From assembly GCA_018263115.1 (NCBI GenBank), contig JADFDC010000003.1:1-64000 (forward strand): a stretch of 64,000 nucleotides of DNA. The letters run 5' to 3'. This document shows, piece after piece, positions 1-9,116 of this stretch (the first letter of the stretch is position 1; each line of letters opens with the position of its first letter). The notes under the pieces are model-generated. The model searched no databases, was not told where the DNA came from, and was given only the letters and a program-made list of their open reading frames with translations. The translations under genes and the position numbers were made by a program. The stretch comes from Thiobacillus sp. GTDB lineage: Bacteria > Pseudomonadota > Gammaproteobacteria > Burkholderiales > Thiobacillaceae.

Positions 1-841
1 GATCGCGCGACAGGGTATGGATAAAGCCAACCTCTTCATAGACCGCGCGCTGGTTGAAAGGCTCTGGCCCAAGAAAACCGTCGATGTTGCCCGCGCGCAA
101 GTTCGCCACCATGTCGGGCGGCGGCATCATGCGCAGTTCCACATCCTTATCCGGATCGAGACCGTTCTCGGCCAGATAGTAGCGTAGCAGCAAATTATGG
201 ATCGAATAGTCGAAAGGCAGGCCAAACTTCATGCCTTTCCAGGATTTTGGATCCATCTTGTCCTTGTGCTTCAAATGCAGGGTGATGGCCTGGCCGTTGA
301 TGTTCTGGATCGAGGCGACATCCACCGCCTGCCTGGCCGAACCCAGCCCCAGCGACATTGCCAGGGGCATCGGTGAAAGCATGTGCGAGGCGTCATATTC
401 CTTGTTCAGCACCTTGTCGCGTACGACCGCCCAGCCCGCGGTCTTCTGCAGGCTGACATTGAGACCTTCGCGCGCGTAGAAACCCATCGGACCCGCCATG
501 ATGATGGGCGTGGAACAGGTGATGGGAATGAAGCCAATTTTCAAGTCTGACTTTTCGGGCTTGCCGGCCTCCGCGGCAAGCGCCCTGGCTGCCCCCAACG
601 GGAAGAAGGAAGAGATTGCCGCCATTGCCGTGCCTGCGCCTACCGCACGCAGAAAGGCGCGTCGCGTCTGATCATCCGGAAACAGACCTCGCATCACAGC
701 AGACTCGACAACACGTGAGACGCGCGCATCGTCATTACTCATATCCGCGTCATGGTCAACCTGTGTGTGATGGCGACCGCATGAACAACCTGACTTGTTC
801 AACCGCGTATCGGGGTCGAAAGGGTTATCGAAGCCTGACAT
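1..841 (-). CDS. NrtA/CmpA-family ABC transporter substrate-binding protein, partial (C-terminus beyond window)
   Basis: Reading the minus strand from an ATG at 841 gives 280 codons open to the window edge. The N-terminus has an unusual roughly 55-residue leader containing CSCGRHH, then a twin-arginine signal (TRRAFLR around residues 59-65, followed by a hydrophobic AVGAGTAMAAI stretch). The mature part contains KIGFIPITCSTPIIMA and GFYAREGLNV, typical of periplasmic nitrate or bicarbonate binding proteins of the NrtA/CmpA family. These deliver the anion to an NrtBCD-type permease, which would lie beyond position 1. An AGGAG sits 6 nt before the start. The ligand cannot be decided from sequence; nitrate is the more common assignment in proteobacteria. 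The upstream region carries a TGCACC/GGTGCA inverted repeat (892-929). Confidence 0.85.
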   Translation of the reverse strand, partial: MSGFDNPFDPDTRLNKSGCSCGRHHTQVDHDADMSNDDARVSRVVESAVMRGLFPDDQTRRAFLRAVGAGTAMAAISSFFPLGAARALAAEAGKPEKSDLKIGFIPITCSTPIIMAGPMGFYAREGLNVSLQKTAGWAVVRDKVLNKEYDASHMLSPMPLAMSLGLGSARQAVDVASIQNINGQAITLHLKHKDKMDPKSWKGMKFGLPFDYSIHNLLLRYYLAENGLDPDKDVELRMMPPPDMVANLRAGNIDGFLGPEPFNQRAVYEEVGFIHTLSRD

Positions 842-1254
842 ATGAACACTCCTGTCTGTTGAAAAAGTATTGGCGTTGCCTGCGTCTGCCATGCACCAAT
901 TCGGTCTTTCCCTCGCCTGTTTTGGTGCAGAACAATTCACCCCATGTTGTTGCCAATTCGATGAAAATCCCTGCAAACACTGAGGATTAAGCCCTCATGG
1001 TCCAATTTGGCAATTCGCTACAACCCTGTTTATTCATGAATCGTGCCAGGTGTCTATATCTGCTCATACCGATATGGACTGCAAGAGAAATTCACCGTAA
1101 ATCTTTCCTGTGAAACGGGCCTTCAATCAGCTCTTGTTTTGGCATTTGATTGGTGATTGTGATTTTCAGGCGCAGTGACCTGCTCGATGATCATGCGTCT
1201 GTCAAGAAGGGCTTGATTTCAGCTTTCCTCGCTAGCCCGGTAAAATTCGCCCAC
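842..1254. other. Divergent intergenic region of 413 bp
   Basis: Apart from the inverted repeat at 892-929, I see no gene, hairpin terminator or recognisable element. Short open frames here have no ribosome-binding site and no recognisable product. The region should hold the promoters for the binding-protein gene (leftward) and the esterase gene (rightward). Confidence 0.6.
892..929. promoter_or_regulatory. Inverted repeat TGCACCAA-N22-TTGGTGCA upstream of the nitrate-type binding protein
   Basis: Two perfect 8-bp arms (892-899 and 922-929) flank a 22-bp spacer, 51 bp upstream of the 841 start. TGCACC and GGTGCA are the half-sites of the NtrC consensus (TGCACC-N5-GGTGCA), and each arm here has a degraded partner at the N5 distance. 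This would suit nitrogen control of nitrate uptake, but a LysR-type operator is also possible. A sigma-54-like GG/GC pair between the repeat and the gene (about 876-891) is one base short of the usual spacing, so the promoter is unproven. Confidence 0.4.
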
Positions 1255-1809
1255 ATGATTCTTTATATCCACGGTTTCAATTCCACCTCCGGCTCCGGCA
1301 AGGCGCAGGAGCTGAAAAAATGGCTGGAAGCACAAGGGCGCGGCAGTGAATGGACCTGCCCCGATTTGCCGCACCAGCCTGCTGCGGCAATTGCTGAACT
1401 GTCGCGCATCATCGAGTCGTCAAAATCGCCGGTGAAGCTGATCGGTTCCTCGCTGGGCGGTTTCTATGCCACGGTATTAGCCGCACGCTTCAGCCTTCGC
1501 GCGGTGCTGATCAACCCGGCTGTGCATCCCCACCTGTTGTTGCGCGAAGCGCTGGGGCCTCAGAAGAACTGGCATACCGGCGAGGAATACGAATTTTCGC
1601 AGTCACACCTGAATGCGCTGGCGGCGATGGACGAACCCGCGCCGACACAGCCGACAAACATTTTGCTGATGGTGGAAACTGGCGACGAGGTGCTGGATTA
1701 CCGCAATGCCGTCGCCTATTACCGCGACTGCCATCAGATCATTTTGCAGGGCGGCGATCATGGCTTCAGCCGCTTTGTTGACCTGCTGCCGTTTATTGAT
1801 GCTTTCTAG
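1255..1809 (+). CDS. YqiA-like alpha/beta-hydrolase (esterase)
   Basis: The 184-residue product begins MILYIHGFNS and has the nucleophile elbow GSSLGGF (residues about 65-71), a catalytic-Asp region (VETGDEVLDY) and a late catalytic His in GGDHGF. This is the fold and length (about 190) of the YqiA/UPF0227 esterases, which hydrolyse short acyl esters; the natural substrate is unknown. The frame is open further upstream to 1150, but the homologous start is the ATG at 1255, directly before the first beta strand. No strong Shine-Dalgarno sequence is visible. The protein has no signal peptide and should be cytoplasmic. Confidence 0.8.
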   Translation: MILYIHGFNSTSGSGKAQELKKWLEAQGRGSEWTCPDLPHQPAAAIAELSRIIESSKSPVKLIGSSLGGFYATVLAARFSLRAVLINPAVHPHLLLREALGPQKNWHTGEEYEFSQSHLNALAAMDEPAPTQPTNILLMVETGDEVLDYRNAVAYYRDCHQIILQGGDHGFSRFVDLLPFIDAF

Positions 1810-1825
1810 AACCTCGAAGAAGCGG

Positions 1826-1897
1826 AACCACGAAGGACACCAAGGTCACAAAGAATTGCTTCGTGTTCCTTCGCGTACTTCGTGTCCCTTGTGGTTT
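1826..1897. repeat. Dispersed imperfect inverted repeat (CCACGAAGGACAC type), copy 1
   Basis: The left arm (from 1826, AACCACGAAGGACACCAAGG) and right arm (to 1897, ending TTCGTGTCCCTTGTGGTT) are imperfectly complementary around an AT-richer centre. It fills the gap between the esterase and RNase genes. It belongs to the same style of purine-rich/pyrimidine-rich gene-boundary repeat as 12953-13078, 22215-22291 and 45985-46056. The open frame of the next gene runs back into the right arm, giving a spurious 19-residue leader. Confidence 0.7.
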
Positions 1898-1919
1898 CGC
1901 TTTTAGTCAGAAGATTTTT

Positions 1920-3770
1920 ATGTTTGTTTTTTACGAAGAAGACGGCCAGTTCAAAACCGGCCGCGTCATGAGCGAAACCGATGCGTCCATGCAGGTGGAA
2001 TCCGCTACTGGCAAACGCTCAAAGATCAAGGCCGACCGCGTGTATCTGCGCTTTGCTTCGCCCGAGCCCTCTGCCTTCATGGAGGCCGCCCACCAGAACC
2101 GGGATGAGGCAGACGCGGATTTTCTGTGGGAGGCAGCCGGCACGGAAGAATTCGATTTTCTGGCGTTCGCGGAAGACTACTTCGGCCATGCCCCGCAAGC
2201 CATCGAGGCCGCCGGCATTCTAATGAAACTGCATGAGTCGCCCATGCATTTCTACAAGAAAGGGCGGGGGCGCTACAAACCAGCGCCCGCTGAAAGTCTC
2301 ACCGCCGCCAAGGCCAGCGTGGAACGGAAAGCACGCGAAGCCGCGCAGATCGATGGTTGGGTGAAGGAACTTGCCACCGGCAAACTGCCGGATTGGGGCG
2401 TGGACAGCGCTCGCCTGCTGTTCAAGCCCGACAAGAACACCTTGCCGTGGAAGGCGCTGGATGCCGCCTGCATGCAAACCGGGCTTGCGTCCATGCAACT
2501 GCTGGCGAACTGCGGCGCGTTTCCCGACATTGAAGCCCTGCACACGGCTCAGTTCCTGCTGGAATATTTTCCGAAAGGCACAGACTTTCCGGAAATTGCC
2601 GAACCGTTTGACCCGCCGGGTCTGCCTGAAGCCGAAGTATCCGCCTTCAGCATCGATGATGCGGCCACGACCGAAATCGATGATGCGTTCTCGGTGCAAT
2701 TCAAACCCGAAGGCGGCGCCCGCGTCGGCATCCACATCGCCTGCCCTGCCTTGGGTATCGCGCCTGGATCACAACTGGACGACATTGCCCGCACGCGACT
2801 TTCCACCGTGTATTTTCCCGGCGGCAAAATTACCATGCTGCCGGAGAAAGTCATTTCGCATTACACCCTGATCGAGGGACAGCATTGCCCGGCTCTGTCG
2901 TTGTATCTTGACATCGCGCCGGACTTTTCCATCCAGCATTCGGAAACACGGCTGGAGGCGGTACGCATCGCCGACAACCTGCGCCACGAGAACCTGGATG
3001 CGCAATTCAACGAAGACACCATCGGCCAAGGTTCAGACTATTCCTACAAGCGGGAACTGGAATGGCTGTGGGGGCTGGCCTCGACGCTGGAAGCGGCGCG
3101 CGGTGCGGCCAACCAGGCCAACCGCCAGGATTACAACTTCAAGATAGAAGACGGCCATGTCGAGATCATCCCGCGCAAGCGCGGCAGCCCGATCGATAAA
3201 GTCGTCGCCGAACTGATGATCCTGGCCAACAGCCACTGGGGTAGCTGGCTCAAGGAGAAAAGCCTTCCCGGCATTTTCCGCAACCAGAGCCAGGGCAAAA
3301 CCCGCATGGCGACCCAGCCGGGCATCCATCAGGGGCTGGGGGTGGAAAACTACGCATGGTCTTCATCGCCGCTGCGCCGCTATGTCGACCTGATCAACCA
3401 GCGGCAGATTCTCAGCCTGGTGCAGGACACCGCCCCGCATTACGGTCCGCGCAGCGATTTCCTGTTTGCCGCCGTGCGTGACTTCGAACTTACCTACGAT
3501 GCCTATGCCGATTTCCAGCGCCGCCTGGAACGCTACTGGTGCCTGCGCTGGCTGATCCAGGAAAATGTCACGGCGATCACGGCAACCGTCATCCGTGATG
3601 ATCTCGCTCGTCTTGATGGTCTGCCGCTGGTGGTGAAAACATCTTCGCTGCCGGCCTTGCCGCCCGATACGCCGGTTCGTTTCAAGCTGTCGAATATCGA
3701 CCTGCTCAATCTCGAACTTCACGCCGAATATGCTGGCACGGTGGGGGCAGCTTCCGTAGAATCGGCCTGA
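1920..3770 (+). CDS. RNase II/R-family 3'-5' exoribonuclease (RNB domain)
   Basis: The 616-residue product has an RNB catalytic domain. The acidic metal-binding segment FSIDDAATTEIDDAF lies at about residues 243-257, and the SSPLRRYVDLINQRQ signature is near residue 486. The N-terminal 230 residues resemble the leader of the betaproteobacterial RNase II-like proteins rather than the cold-shock domains of RNase R, and no clear C-terminal S1 domain is seen. It should degrade single-stranded RNA processively, using Mg2+. The open frame extends upstream to 1863, but those codons fall in a dispersed repeat, so I chose the ATG at 1920. It ends one base before the TonB-like gene, so the two are probably cotranscribed. 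Confidence 0.85.
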   Translation: MFVFYEEDGQFKTGRVMSETDASMQVESATGKRSKIKADRVYLRFASPEPSAFMEAAHQNRDEADADFLWEAAGTEEFDFLAFAEDYFGHAPQAIEAAGILMKLHESPMHFYKKGRGRYKPAPAESLTAAKASVERKAREAAQIDGWVKELATGKLPDWGVDSARLLFKPDKNTLPWKALDAACMQTGLASMQLLANCGAFPDIEALHTAQFLLEYFPKGTDFPEIAEPFDPPGLPEAEVSAFSIDDAATTEIDDAFSVQFKPEGGARVGIHIACPALGIAPGSQLDDIARTRLSTVYFPGGKITMLPEKVISHYTLIEGQHCPALSLYLDIAPDFSIQHSETRLEAVRIADNLRHENLDAQFNEDTIGQGSDYSYKRELEWLWGLASTLEAARGAANQANRQDYNFKIEDGHVEIIPRKRGSPIDKVVAELMILANSHWGSWLKEKSLPGIFRNQSQGKTRMATQPGIHQGLGVENYAWSSSPLRRYVDLINQRQILSLVQDTAPHYGPRSDFLFAAVRDFELTYDAYADFQRRLERYWCLRWLIQENVTAITATVIRDDLARLDGLPLVVKTSSLPALPPDTPVRFKLSNIDLLNLELHAEYAGTVGAASVESA

Positions 3771-3771
3771 C

Positions 3772-4656
3772 ATGAGTGTATCCGCCGCGCCGCCGCAACC
3801 ACTTGCCACCCCTTCCGACCGGGAAGTGCGGATGGCGCTGGCACTGGTTGCGTCAATTTCCCTGCACGGCATCATCCTCTCCACGCAGTTCACGCTGATC
3901 AATCCGCGTCACTTCGAGGACCTGACGCCGCCCATCGATGTGGTGCTGGTTAACGCGCAGACACGCGATGCGCCGCTCAACGCCGAAGCGCTGGCCCAGG
4001 TCAATCTTGCCGGCGGCGGCAACGTGGACGAAGACCGCCAGGCAAAAAGCCCGCTGCCCGCAAGCGAAGAAGAGGCCGAAGCCAGCGAGGAAGAAGCGCT
4101 CGACACGCGGGTCAGGCAGCTTGAGGAGCAGGCGCGCAGGCTGTTGACGCAATTGAAGAATAACGTCCCGGTCGAGTCCGCCGAGCAAACCGCGCCAAAG
4201 CCTGCACCCACTGCTTCCGAACTCATGCAGCAGGCCAGCGAAGCGGCCAAATTGCAGGCGCGCATTTCCCAGCAATGGGAGGAATACCAGAAACGTCCCC
4301 GGCGGGAGTTTGTCGGTGCAAGCGCGAAAAGCTACGCCTTCGCCCGTTACGTTGAAGACTGGGTCGCCAAGGTGGAGCGGGTCGGCAACCTTAACTACCC
4401 GGAGGCGGCAAGGCAGCAGGGTATCTATGGCAGCTTGAGGCTGTCCGTTTCAATTTTCGCGGACGGCAAGGTGGAAAAAATCGAAATCGACAAGTCCTCC
4501 GGTTCCAGGGTGCTGGATCAGGCCGCCATACGCATCGTCGAACTGGCCGCGCCCTATTCCGCCTTTTCAAAAGAGATGCGCGCAACTGCCGACATCCTCT
4601 CCATTACGCGGACCTGGACGTTTACTCGGTCGGACCAGCTGGTGGGCACAGACTGA
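3772..4656 (+). CDS. TonB-family C-terminal-domain energy transducer
   Basis: The 294-residue protein has one membrane anchor at about residues 20-42 (ALVASISLHGIIL), a charged, Glu/Ala-rich and probably coiled-coil middle (about 95-180) and a TonB C-terminal domain at about 195-290. Typical segments there are LNYPEAARQQGIYGSLRLSV and RVLDQAAIRIVELAAP. It would span the periplasm to energise outer-membrane receptors or act as an envelope scaffold. The Pro-rich spacer of classical TonB is missing, and no exbB/exbD genes are nearby. The start is 1 nt after the RNase stop, which suggests translational coupling. Confidence 0.8.
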   Translation: MSVSAAPPQPLATPSDREVRMALALVASISLHGIILSTQFTLINPRHFEDLTPPIDVVLVNAQTRDAPLNAEALAQVNLAGGGNVDEDRQAKSPLPASEEEAEASEEEALDTRVRQLEEQARRLLTQLKNNVPVESAEQTAPKPAPTASELMQQASEAAKLQARISQQWEEYQKRPRREFVGASAKSYAFARYVEDWVAKVERVGNLNYPEAARQQGIYGSLRLSVSIFADGKVEKIEIDKSSGSRVLDQAAIRIVELAAPYSAFSKEMRATADILSITRTWTFTRSDQLVGTD

Positions 4657-4750
4657 CTCGCCTGCCACCTGGCAAAATCCGGCCGAATTGGTTGCCATGG
4701 TAGAATATAAGTAGTTGTTAATACTTCTATTCTTAATTACATAGCGTTAG

Positions 4751-4866
4751 AAATCGTAGCGAGCGGCAGGAGGGCAAGGCGCACGGCGCGCAGGAAGCGG
4801 AGTGTATATGGACATACATGAGCATTCCGAGCACCGGGCAACGCAGCTATCCTGACGCGCAGTAGA
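4751..4866. repeat. Intergenic repeat (GTAGCGAGCGG...ATTCCGAGCACCG family), copy A
   Basis: This segment, upstream of fbp, aligns along its length with 24500-24620, where the same element lies inside the ubiE reading frame. Shared blocks are AAATCGTAGCGAGCGG, GCGCAGGAA, a TGTATA..ATACATGAG hairpin core, ATTCCGAGCACCG and GCGCAGTAGATTT. The core can fold (GGAATGTAT against ATACATgaGGATTCC in copy B). I see no coding potential. It looks like a mobile or structured intergenic repeat of unknown function. Confidence 0.7.
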
Positions 4867-4903
4867 TTTATATCGCTATGTATATTTATTGCGGGAGCAA
4901 ACC

Positions 4904-5914
4904 ATGCACTTAGGCACCACCCTAACCCAATTCATTATCGAAGAACAGCGCCACATCCCCGGCGCTACCGGCGAATTCACCGGCCTGCTGAACGACGTCG
5001 CCACCGCCTGCAAGATGATTTCCAACGGCGTCAACCACGGCGGACTTCTGGGCGTCCTCGGTGCGGCCGGCACGGAAAACGTGCAGGGCGAGGAACAGAA
5101 GAAAATGGACATCCTATCCAACGAAATCTTCCTCAAGCGCAATGAATGGGCTGGCCACCTGGCGGCCATGGCGTCCGAGGAAATGGACGAGATTTATCAG
5201 ATTCCCGCAGGCAATCCGCGCGGCAAGTACCTGCTGCTGTTCGACCCGTTGGACGGCTCATCCAACATCGACGTCAATGTTTCCGTTGGTTCCATTTTCT
5301 CCATCCTGCGCTGCCCGGGCATGAAGAACGTGGAAGGCCCGACCCCGGTTGAAGCCTTCATGCAGCCCGGCACCCAGCAGGTCTGCGCGGGCTACGCACT
5401 ATATGGCCCCTCGACCATGCTGGTGATCACCACGGGGCGCGGCGTCAACGGTTTCACCCTTGATCCAAACGTCGGCGAGTTTGTGCTGACCCACGAAAAC
5501 ATGACCATTCCGGTCGACACGAAGGAATTCGCCATCAACATGTCCAACTACCGTTTCTGGGAAGAACCAGTGCGCCGTTATGTGGACGAGTGCCTGAAAG
5601 GCAAGACCGGGCCGCGCGGCAAGGACTTCAACATGCGCTGGATCGCTTCCATGGTGGCCGAAGTGCATCGCATCCTCACGCGCGGCGGCGTGTTCATGTA
5701 CCCGATGGACGAAAAACTGCGCGAGAAAGGCGGCAAGCTGCGCCTGATGTATGAAGCCAACCCCATGGCCTTCATCGTCGAACAGGCGGGCGGCGCCGCC
5801 ACCAACGGCCGTGAGCGCATCATGGAGCTTCAGCCGCAAAGCATTCACCAGCGGGTGCCGGTGGTGCTGGGGTCGAAAAACGAGGTGGATACCATTACCA
5901 GCTACCATTGCTGA
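4904..5914 (+). CDS. fbp: Fructose-1,6-bisphosphatase class I
   Basis: The 336-residue product matches class I FBPase over its full length. The metal/phosphate signature [11 protein letters not shown] is at residues 113-123, with the downstream [11 protein letters not shown] segment and a C-terminal substrate region. It hydrolyses fructose-1,6-bisphosphate to fructose-6-phosphate in gluconeogenesis or the Calvin cycle, in the cytoplasm. The ATG at 4904 is preceded by GGGAG at good spacing. An upstream in-frame TTG at 4889 is less likely. It stands alone between a repeat and a rho-independent terminator. No other Calvin-cycle gene is in the window, so autotrophy cannot be concluded from it alone. 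Confidence 0.95.
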   Translation: MHLGTTLTQFIIEEQRHIPGATGEFTGLLNDVATACKMISNGVNHGGLLGVLGAAGTENVQGEEQKKMDILSNEIFLKRNEWAGHLAAMASEEMDEIYQIPAGNPRGKYLLLFDPLDGSSNIDVNVSVGSIFSILRCPGMKNVEGPTPVEAFMQPGTQQVCAGYALYGPSTMLVITTGRGVNGFTLDPNVGEFVLTHENMTIPVDTKEFAINMSNYRFWEEPVRRYVDECLKGKTGPRGKDFNMRWIASMVAEVHRILTRGGVFMYPMDEKLREKGGKLRLMYEANPMAFIVEQAGGAATNGRERIMELQPQSIHQRVPVVLGSKNEVDTITSYHC

Positions 5915-5933
5915 TGTTTCCTGCCCCACCAAG

Positions 5934-5960
5934 AAAGCCGGCTCCCATGCCGGCTTTTTT
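5934..5960 (+). terminator. Rho-independent terminator after fbp
   Basis: AGCCGGC-TCCCAT-GCCGGCT stem followed by a T6 run, 20 bp downstream of the fbp stop. Confidence 0.9.
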
Positions 5961-6036
5961 ATTTACCCTGCAAAATTAACAAATCCATCAGAAGCGGCGT
6001 GTAATATTTTGTCCTGCTCGCCAAACAAGAAAAACC

Positions 6037-6690
6037 ATGTCGCCAAAAAAAATTATCCTGCTCAGCCTGCTTGCATTCGCCCTGCTTAGCGCGGCGACCC
6101 TTGCATATTACCTGCCCAGAATTCAGGCCCGCGCCGAGTCCGCACCCAGTGAAAATCTGCCCAATCCGCAGCGGGACTTCGTACCAGAAAACCACAAGCC
6201 CGAGATCGATCAAATCCTGCTGCAATCCATTCCAGCACATCCGGACGATGCGGCAGCGGAAACCCCGCCCGTAGCAGCCCCTCTGAAGTCCGCCCAGGAC
6301 GAATCTGCCCAACCCACCAAGAAAACCGCCGCAGACCCCAAACTGACCGAGTTACTGAAACACCCTCTTGTCCAGTTTGAAATCAGCAGCAGTACCCTCA
6401 CTCCCGCCAGCCGCAATTATCTGGACGAGCTTGCCGCGCTTTTGCAAAACCAGCCGCATATCGAACTCTCGATTGAGGGACATACCGACAGCCAGGACAG
6501 GCTGGGCAAAAACCAGTCCCTGAGCGAAGCACGAGCCCGCGCGGTTCTGGAATACCTGACTGGCAGGGGTGTTGCCTCGACGCGGATGGCTTCAGCAGGA
6601 TTTGGCGGCAGCCAGCCCATTGCCGACAATGAAACCGCCGAAGGCCGGGCAAAAAACCGGCGGATTGAATTCGAAATACTCAGCAAGTAA
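6037..6690 (+). CDS. OmpA-family C-terminal-domain protein, peptidoglycan-binding
   Basis: The 217-residue protein has an N-terminal hydrophobic signal/anchor (about residues 5-25), a variable linker (about 30-100) and an OmpA-like domain (about 105-215). That domain carries the signature IEGHTDSQDRLGKNQSLSEA and ends with GRAKNRRIEF. Such domains bind diaminopimelate in peptidoglycan. There is no N-terminal OmpA barrel, so it is more like a Pal/MotB-type tether. It is followed after 12 nt by a small membrane protein gene, and the two probably form an operon. Confidence 0.8.
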   Translation: MSPKKIILLSLLAFALLSAATLAYYLPRIQARAESAPSENLPNPQRDFVPENHKPEIDQILLQSIPAHPDDAAAETPPVAAPLKSAQDESAQPTKKTAADPKLTELLKHPLVQFEISSSTLTPASRNYLDELAALLQNQPHIELSIEGHTDSQDRLGKNQSLSEARARAVLEYLTGRGVASTRMASAGFGGSQPIADNETAEGRAKNRRIEFEILSK

Positions 6691-6702
6691 AGGAGAAAAC
6701 CC

Positions 6703-7044
6703 ATGGTTGAATTGGCTGCTCAACTCGTCGTCCCTCTTGCGATTGCCACACTTATCGGCTTTGCATGTGCCTGGCTGCTGCAACGGCAAGCCTTGCAGAA
6801 ATCCTGCCGCGAATGCATGGAAGCCCGCCAGCGTCTGGCAGAATTGACCGCTCAGTTCCAGGCATTCCGGGATAATGAAAAGACCATGGCCAAGCCGGAA
6901 TTCCGGCTCAAGGCCTATGAGACTGAACTCCGGGTGCTTGAAAACGAACTGGAAACAATGCTGGGCGAGTTAAAAGACACCCGAATGGAAATTGAACAGC
7001 ACGACAGTCACAACCTTCGTTATTTTTTCAAGCAGGCCTTATAA
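6703..7044 (+). CDS. Small membrane-anchored coiled-coil protein, function unknown
   Basis: The 113 residues consist of one N-terminal transmembrane helix (about residues 5-27) followed by a charged, heptad-like helix (about 35-105, rich in E, L, R and K) with two cysteines in SCREC. I do not recognise a family. A GGAG lies just before the ATG, and the gene follows the OmpA-domain gene by 12 nt, so it may act with it in the envelope. Its last 25 bp overlap the 3' end of the convergent photolyase gene. Confidence 0.65.
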   Translation: MVELAAQLVVPLAIATLIGFACAWLLQRQALQKSCRECMEARQRLAELTAQFQAFRDNEKTMAKPEFRLKAYETELRVLENELETMLGELKDTRMEIEQHDSHNLRYFFKQAL

Positions 7045-8450
7045 AGCATCAACGCTTTCTCGCGCTGCTGCTTGTGGTCCACCAACGGCATCGGGTAATT
7101 CTGACCGACCTGCACGCCGCAAGCTTTCTGGATTGACAGTGGCATTGTCCACGGGCTGTGGACATATTTTTCCGGCACATTATTTAATTCCGGTAGATAG
7201 CGGCGGATGAACTTTCCCGACTGATCGAACTTCTCCGACTGCGTCACCGGATTGAAAATGCGGAACCACGGCTGGGCATCGCAACCCACGGAAGCTGACC
7301 ACTGCCACCCGCCATTGTTTGCAGCCAAGTCGAAATCAATCAACCTGTCCGCGAAATACCGCTCGCCCAGGCGCCAGTCCACCAGTAAATCCTTCACCAG
7401 AAAGCTTGCCGCCACCATGCGCAGCCGGTTGTGCATGTAGCCGGTGTGATTGATTTGCCGCATGGCCGCATCAACGATCGGGTAACCCGTCCTCGCTTCG
7501 CACCAGGCTTCAAAATGGCCAAGTGGATTGGGCCATTCGATTGCATCGAATTCCGGCTTGTAGCATTTACCTTCCGCCAGATTCGGATGGTGCCAAAGCA
7601 GTTGCTGATAAAACTCCCGCCAGATCAGCTCGGACAACCAGGTTTCCGCCCCCGCGCCGCCTGTCCCATAAGCTGTTGCTGCCAGTTCACGGATAGAGAT
7701 TGTGCCAAAGCGCACATGCACGGACAGATACGACGGCCCTTTGAGGAACGGAAAATCCCGAGCCTCACGGTAACGATTGATACGGCCAAGAAAGTCTTCA
7801 AAGAGGGCCCGAGCACCGAGGGTAGCTGTCTGAACGCCCAGCGCTGCAAGATTGGTGCGCCGGAACCCGAGTGACTCCAATTCGGGCAGCGTCGCGGGCG
7901 GTGTTTTCTGAAGCCGGTCGAGATATGACCTGACAGGATAGGGCTTGAGATAAAAGCCATCGATTTTTTTCAGCCATGCATTTTTATATGGGGTAAACAC
8001 GCCAAACGGCTTGCCTGCCTGGGTTAGCACCTCACTTTGTTCAAAAACCACCTGATCCTTGAACAACTGAAAGGCGATGCCATTAGAACCGAGCGAATGT
8101 TCCACTGCCTGATCGCGTTTGACCGAAAAGGGTTCGTAATCCCGGTTGCAAAACACGGCCTGTGCGCCAACTTGCCGGGCAAAATCAGGAATCAGTTGCC
8201 TGGCGGACCCGTGCAACACATGCAGCGTTGAGCCCATGGCCTCCAGTTCGGCTTTCAGGCTGGCGACGCTTTCATGGATGAATTCCACCCGCCGGTCGTC
8301 GGGCGAAGTCAGGGAATCCAGGATATCCGTGTCAAAAACAAAGACGGGGCATACCGCACGGCTTGATTTGAGCGCGTGATACAGCGCAGCGTGGTCATCC
8401 AGGCGCAAGTCGCGCCGAAACCAGATGAGGGAAACACCAAATTCAGGCAT
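7020..8450 (-). CDS. phrB: Deoxyribodipyrimidine photolyase (cryptochrome/photolyase family)
   Basis: The 476-residue protein has the N-terminal antenna-binding Rossmann domain (LIWFRRDLRLDDHAAL) and the C-terminal FAD-binding domain. Diagnostic segments are LSELIWREFYQQLLW, TGYPIVDAAMRQ, HNRLRMVAASFLVKDL and FDLAANNGGWQWSASVGCDAQP. It repairs cyclobutane pyrimidine dimers using blue light and FADH-. The WREFY, GYPIVDAAM and NNGGWQW motifs fit class I CPD photolyases. It is a single gene, convergent with and overlapping the small membrane protein gene by 25 bp. Confidence 0.95.
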   Translation of the reverse strand: MPEFGVSLIWFRRDLRLDDHAALYHALKSSRAVCPVFVFDTDILDSLTSPDDRRVEFIHESVASLKAELEAMGSTLHVLHGSARQLIPDFARQVGAQAVFCNRDYEPFSVKRDQAVEHSLGSNGIAFQLFKDQVVFEQSEVLTQAGKPFGVFTPYKNAWLKKIDGFYLKPYPVRSYLDRLQKTPPATLPELESLGFRRTNLAALGVQTATLGARALFEDFLGRINRYREARDFPFLKGPSYLSVHVRFGTISIRELAATAYGTGGAGAETWLSELIWREFYQQLLWHHPNLAEGKCYKPEFDAIEWPNPLGHFEAWCEARTGYPIVDAAMRQINHTGYMHNRLRMVAASFLVKDLLVDWRLGERYFADRLIDFDLAANNGGWQWSASVGCDAQPWFRIFNPVTQSEKFDQSGKFIRRYLPELNNVPEKYVHSPWTMPLSIQKACGVQVGQNYPMPLVDHKQQREKALMLYKACLKK

Positions 8451-8557
8451 GAGGATTGCTACATTTTTTTGTGAAACAGGCCGATTTGAACCATTTTCAA
8501 ATGTTCAGATTCTTAGCAGGGTGAACCCTCGGTTAGAGGATTAAAATAGCAAATGAG

Positions 8558-9115
8558 ATGGAAACCGTTAACCTGACCAACCACTTCCTGATCGCCATGC
8601 CCAACATGGCTGACCCCAATTTTTCGGGAACGCTGACCTATATTGCCGACCATGGCGAGCAGGGCGCGCTGGGGGTTGTGGTCAATCGGCCCATCGATCT
8701 CGATCTTTCCGCCCTGTTTGATCAAATCGGCCTTCCGCTGCCCGAGAATCTTCGCAGGAAAATCGTTTACTTTGGCGGCCCGGTCCAGACCGAGCGCGGA
8801 TTTGTGCTGCACACACCGCCGCAAAAATATTCCTCCACGCTTAACGTCAATGACACTGTCAGCCTGACGACCTCAAAGGATGTACTGGAAGCCGTATCCA
8901 ATGGCGAAGGCCCGTCAAAATTCATGGTATCACTGGGCTACGCTGGCTGGTCTGCCGGCCAGCTTGAAGAGGAAATGGCGCAAAACGCCTGGCTGTCGGT
9001 CGAAGCCGATCCCAAGGTCATTTTCGACCTGCCGCCAGAGGAACGTCTGCCCGCCGCCATGAAGCTGCTGGGCATCGATTTCTCAAATCTGTCTGACGAG
9101 GCCGGCCACGCGTGA
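8558..9115 (+). CDS. YqgE/AlgH (UPF0301) family protein
   Basis: The 185-residue product has the family features: [20 protein letters not shown] near the N-terminus, [25 protein letters not shown] and a C-terminal [14 protein letters not shown]. The biochemical role is unknown; AlgH was linked to alginate regulation in Pseudomonas. In betaproteobacteria the gene usually precedes ruvX and pyr genes, as here (yqgE-ruvX-pyrR-pyrB-pyrX), which supports the assignment. Cytoplasmic. Confidence 0.9.
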   Translation: METVNLTNHFLIAMPNMADPNFSGTLTYIADHGEQGALGVVVNRPIDLDLSALFDQIGLPLPENLRRKIVYFGGPVQTERGFVLHTPPQKYSSTLNVNDTVSLTTSKDVLEAVSNGEGPSKFMVSLGYAGWSAGQLEEEMAQNAWLSVEADPKVIFDLPPEERLPAAMKLLGIDFSNLSDEAGHA

Positions 9116-9116
9116 A

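Noticed and set aside
616-990. Plus-strand open frame upstream of the esterase
   Set aside because: It is the shadow of the minus-strand binding-protein gene, which carries a Tat signal and a conserved mature domain.
1863-1919. 19-residue leader of the RNase II protein
   Set aside because: Encoded by the right arm of a dispersed repeat; no ribosome-binding site. The conserved protein begins at 1920.
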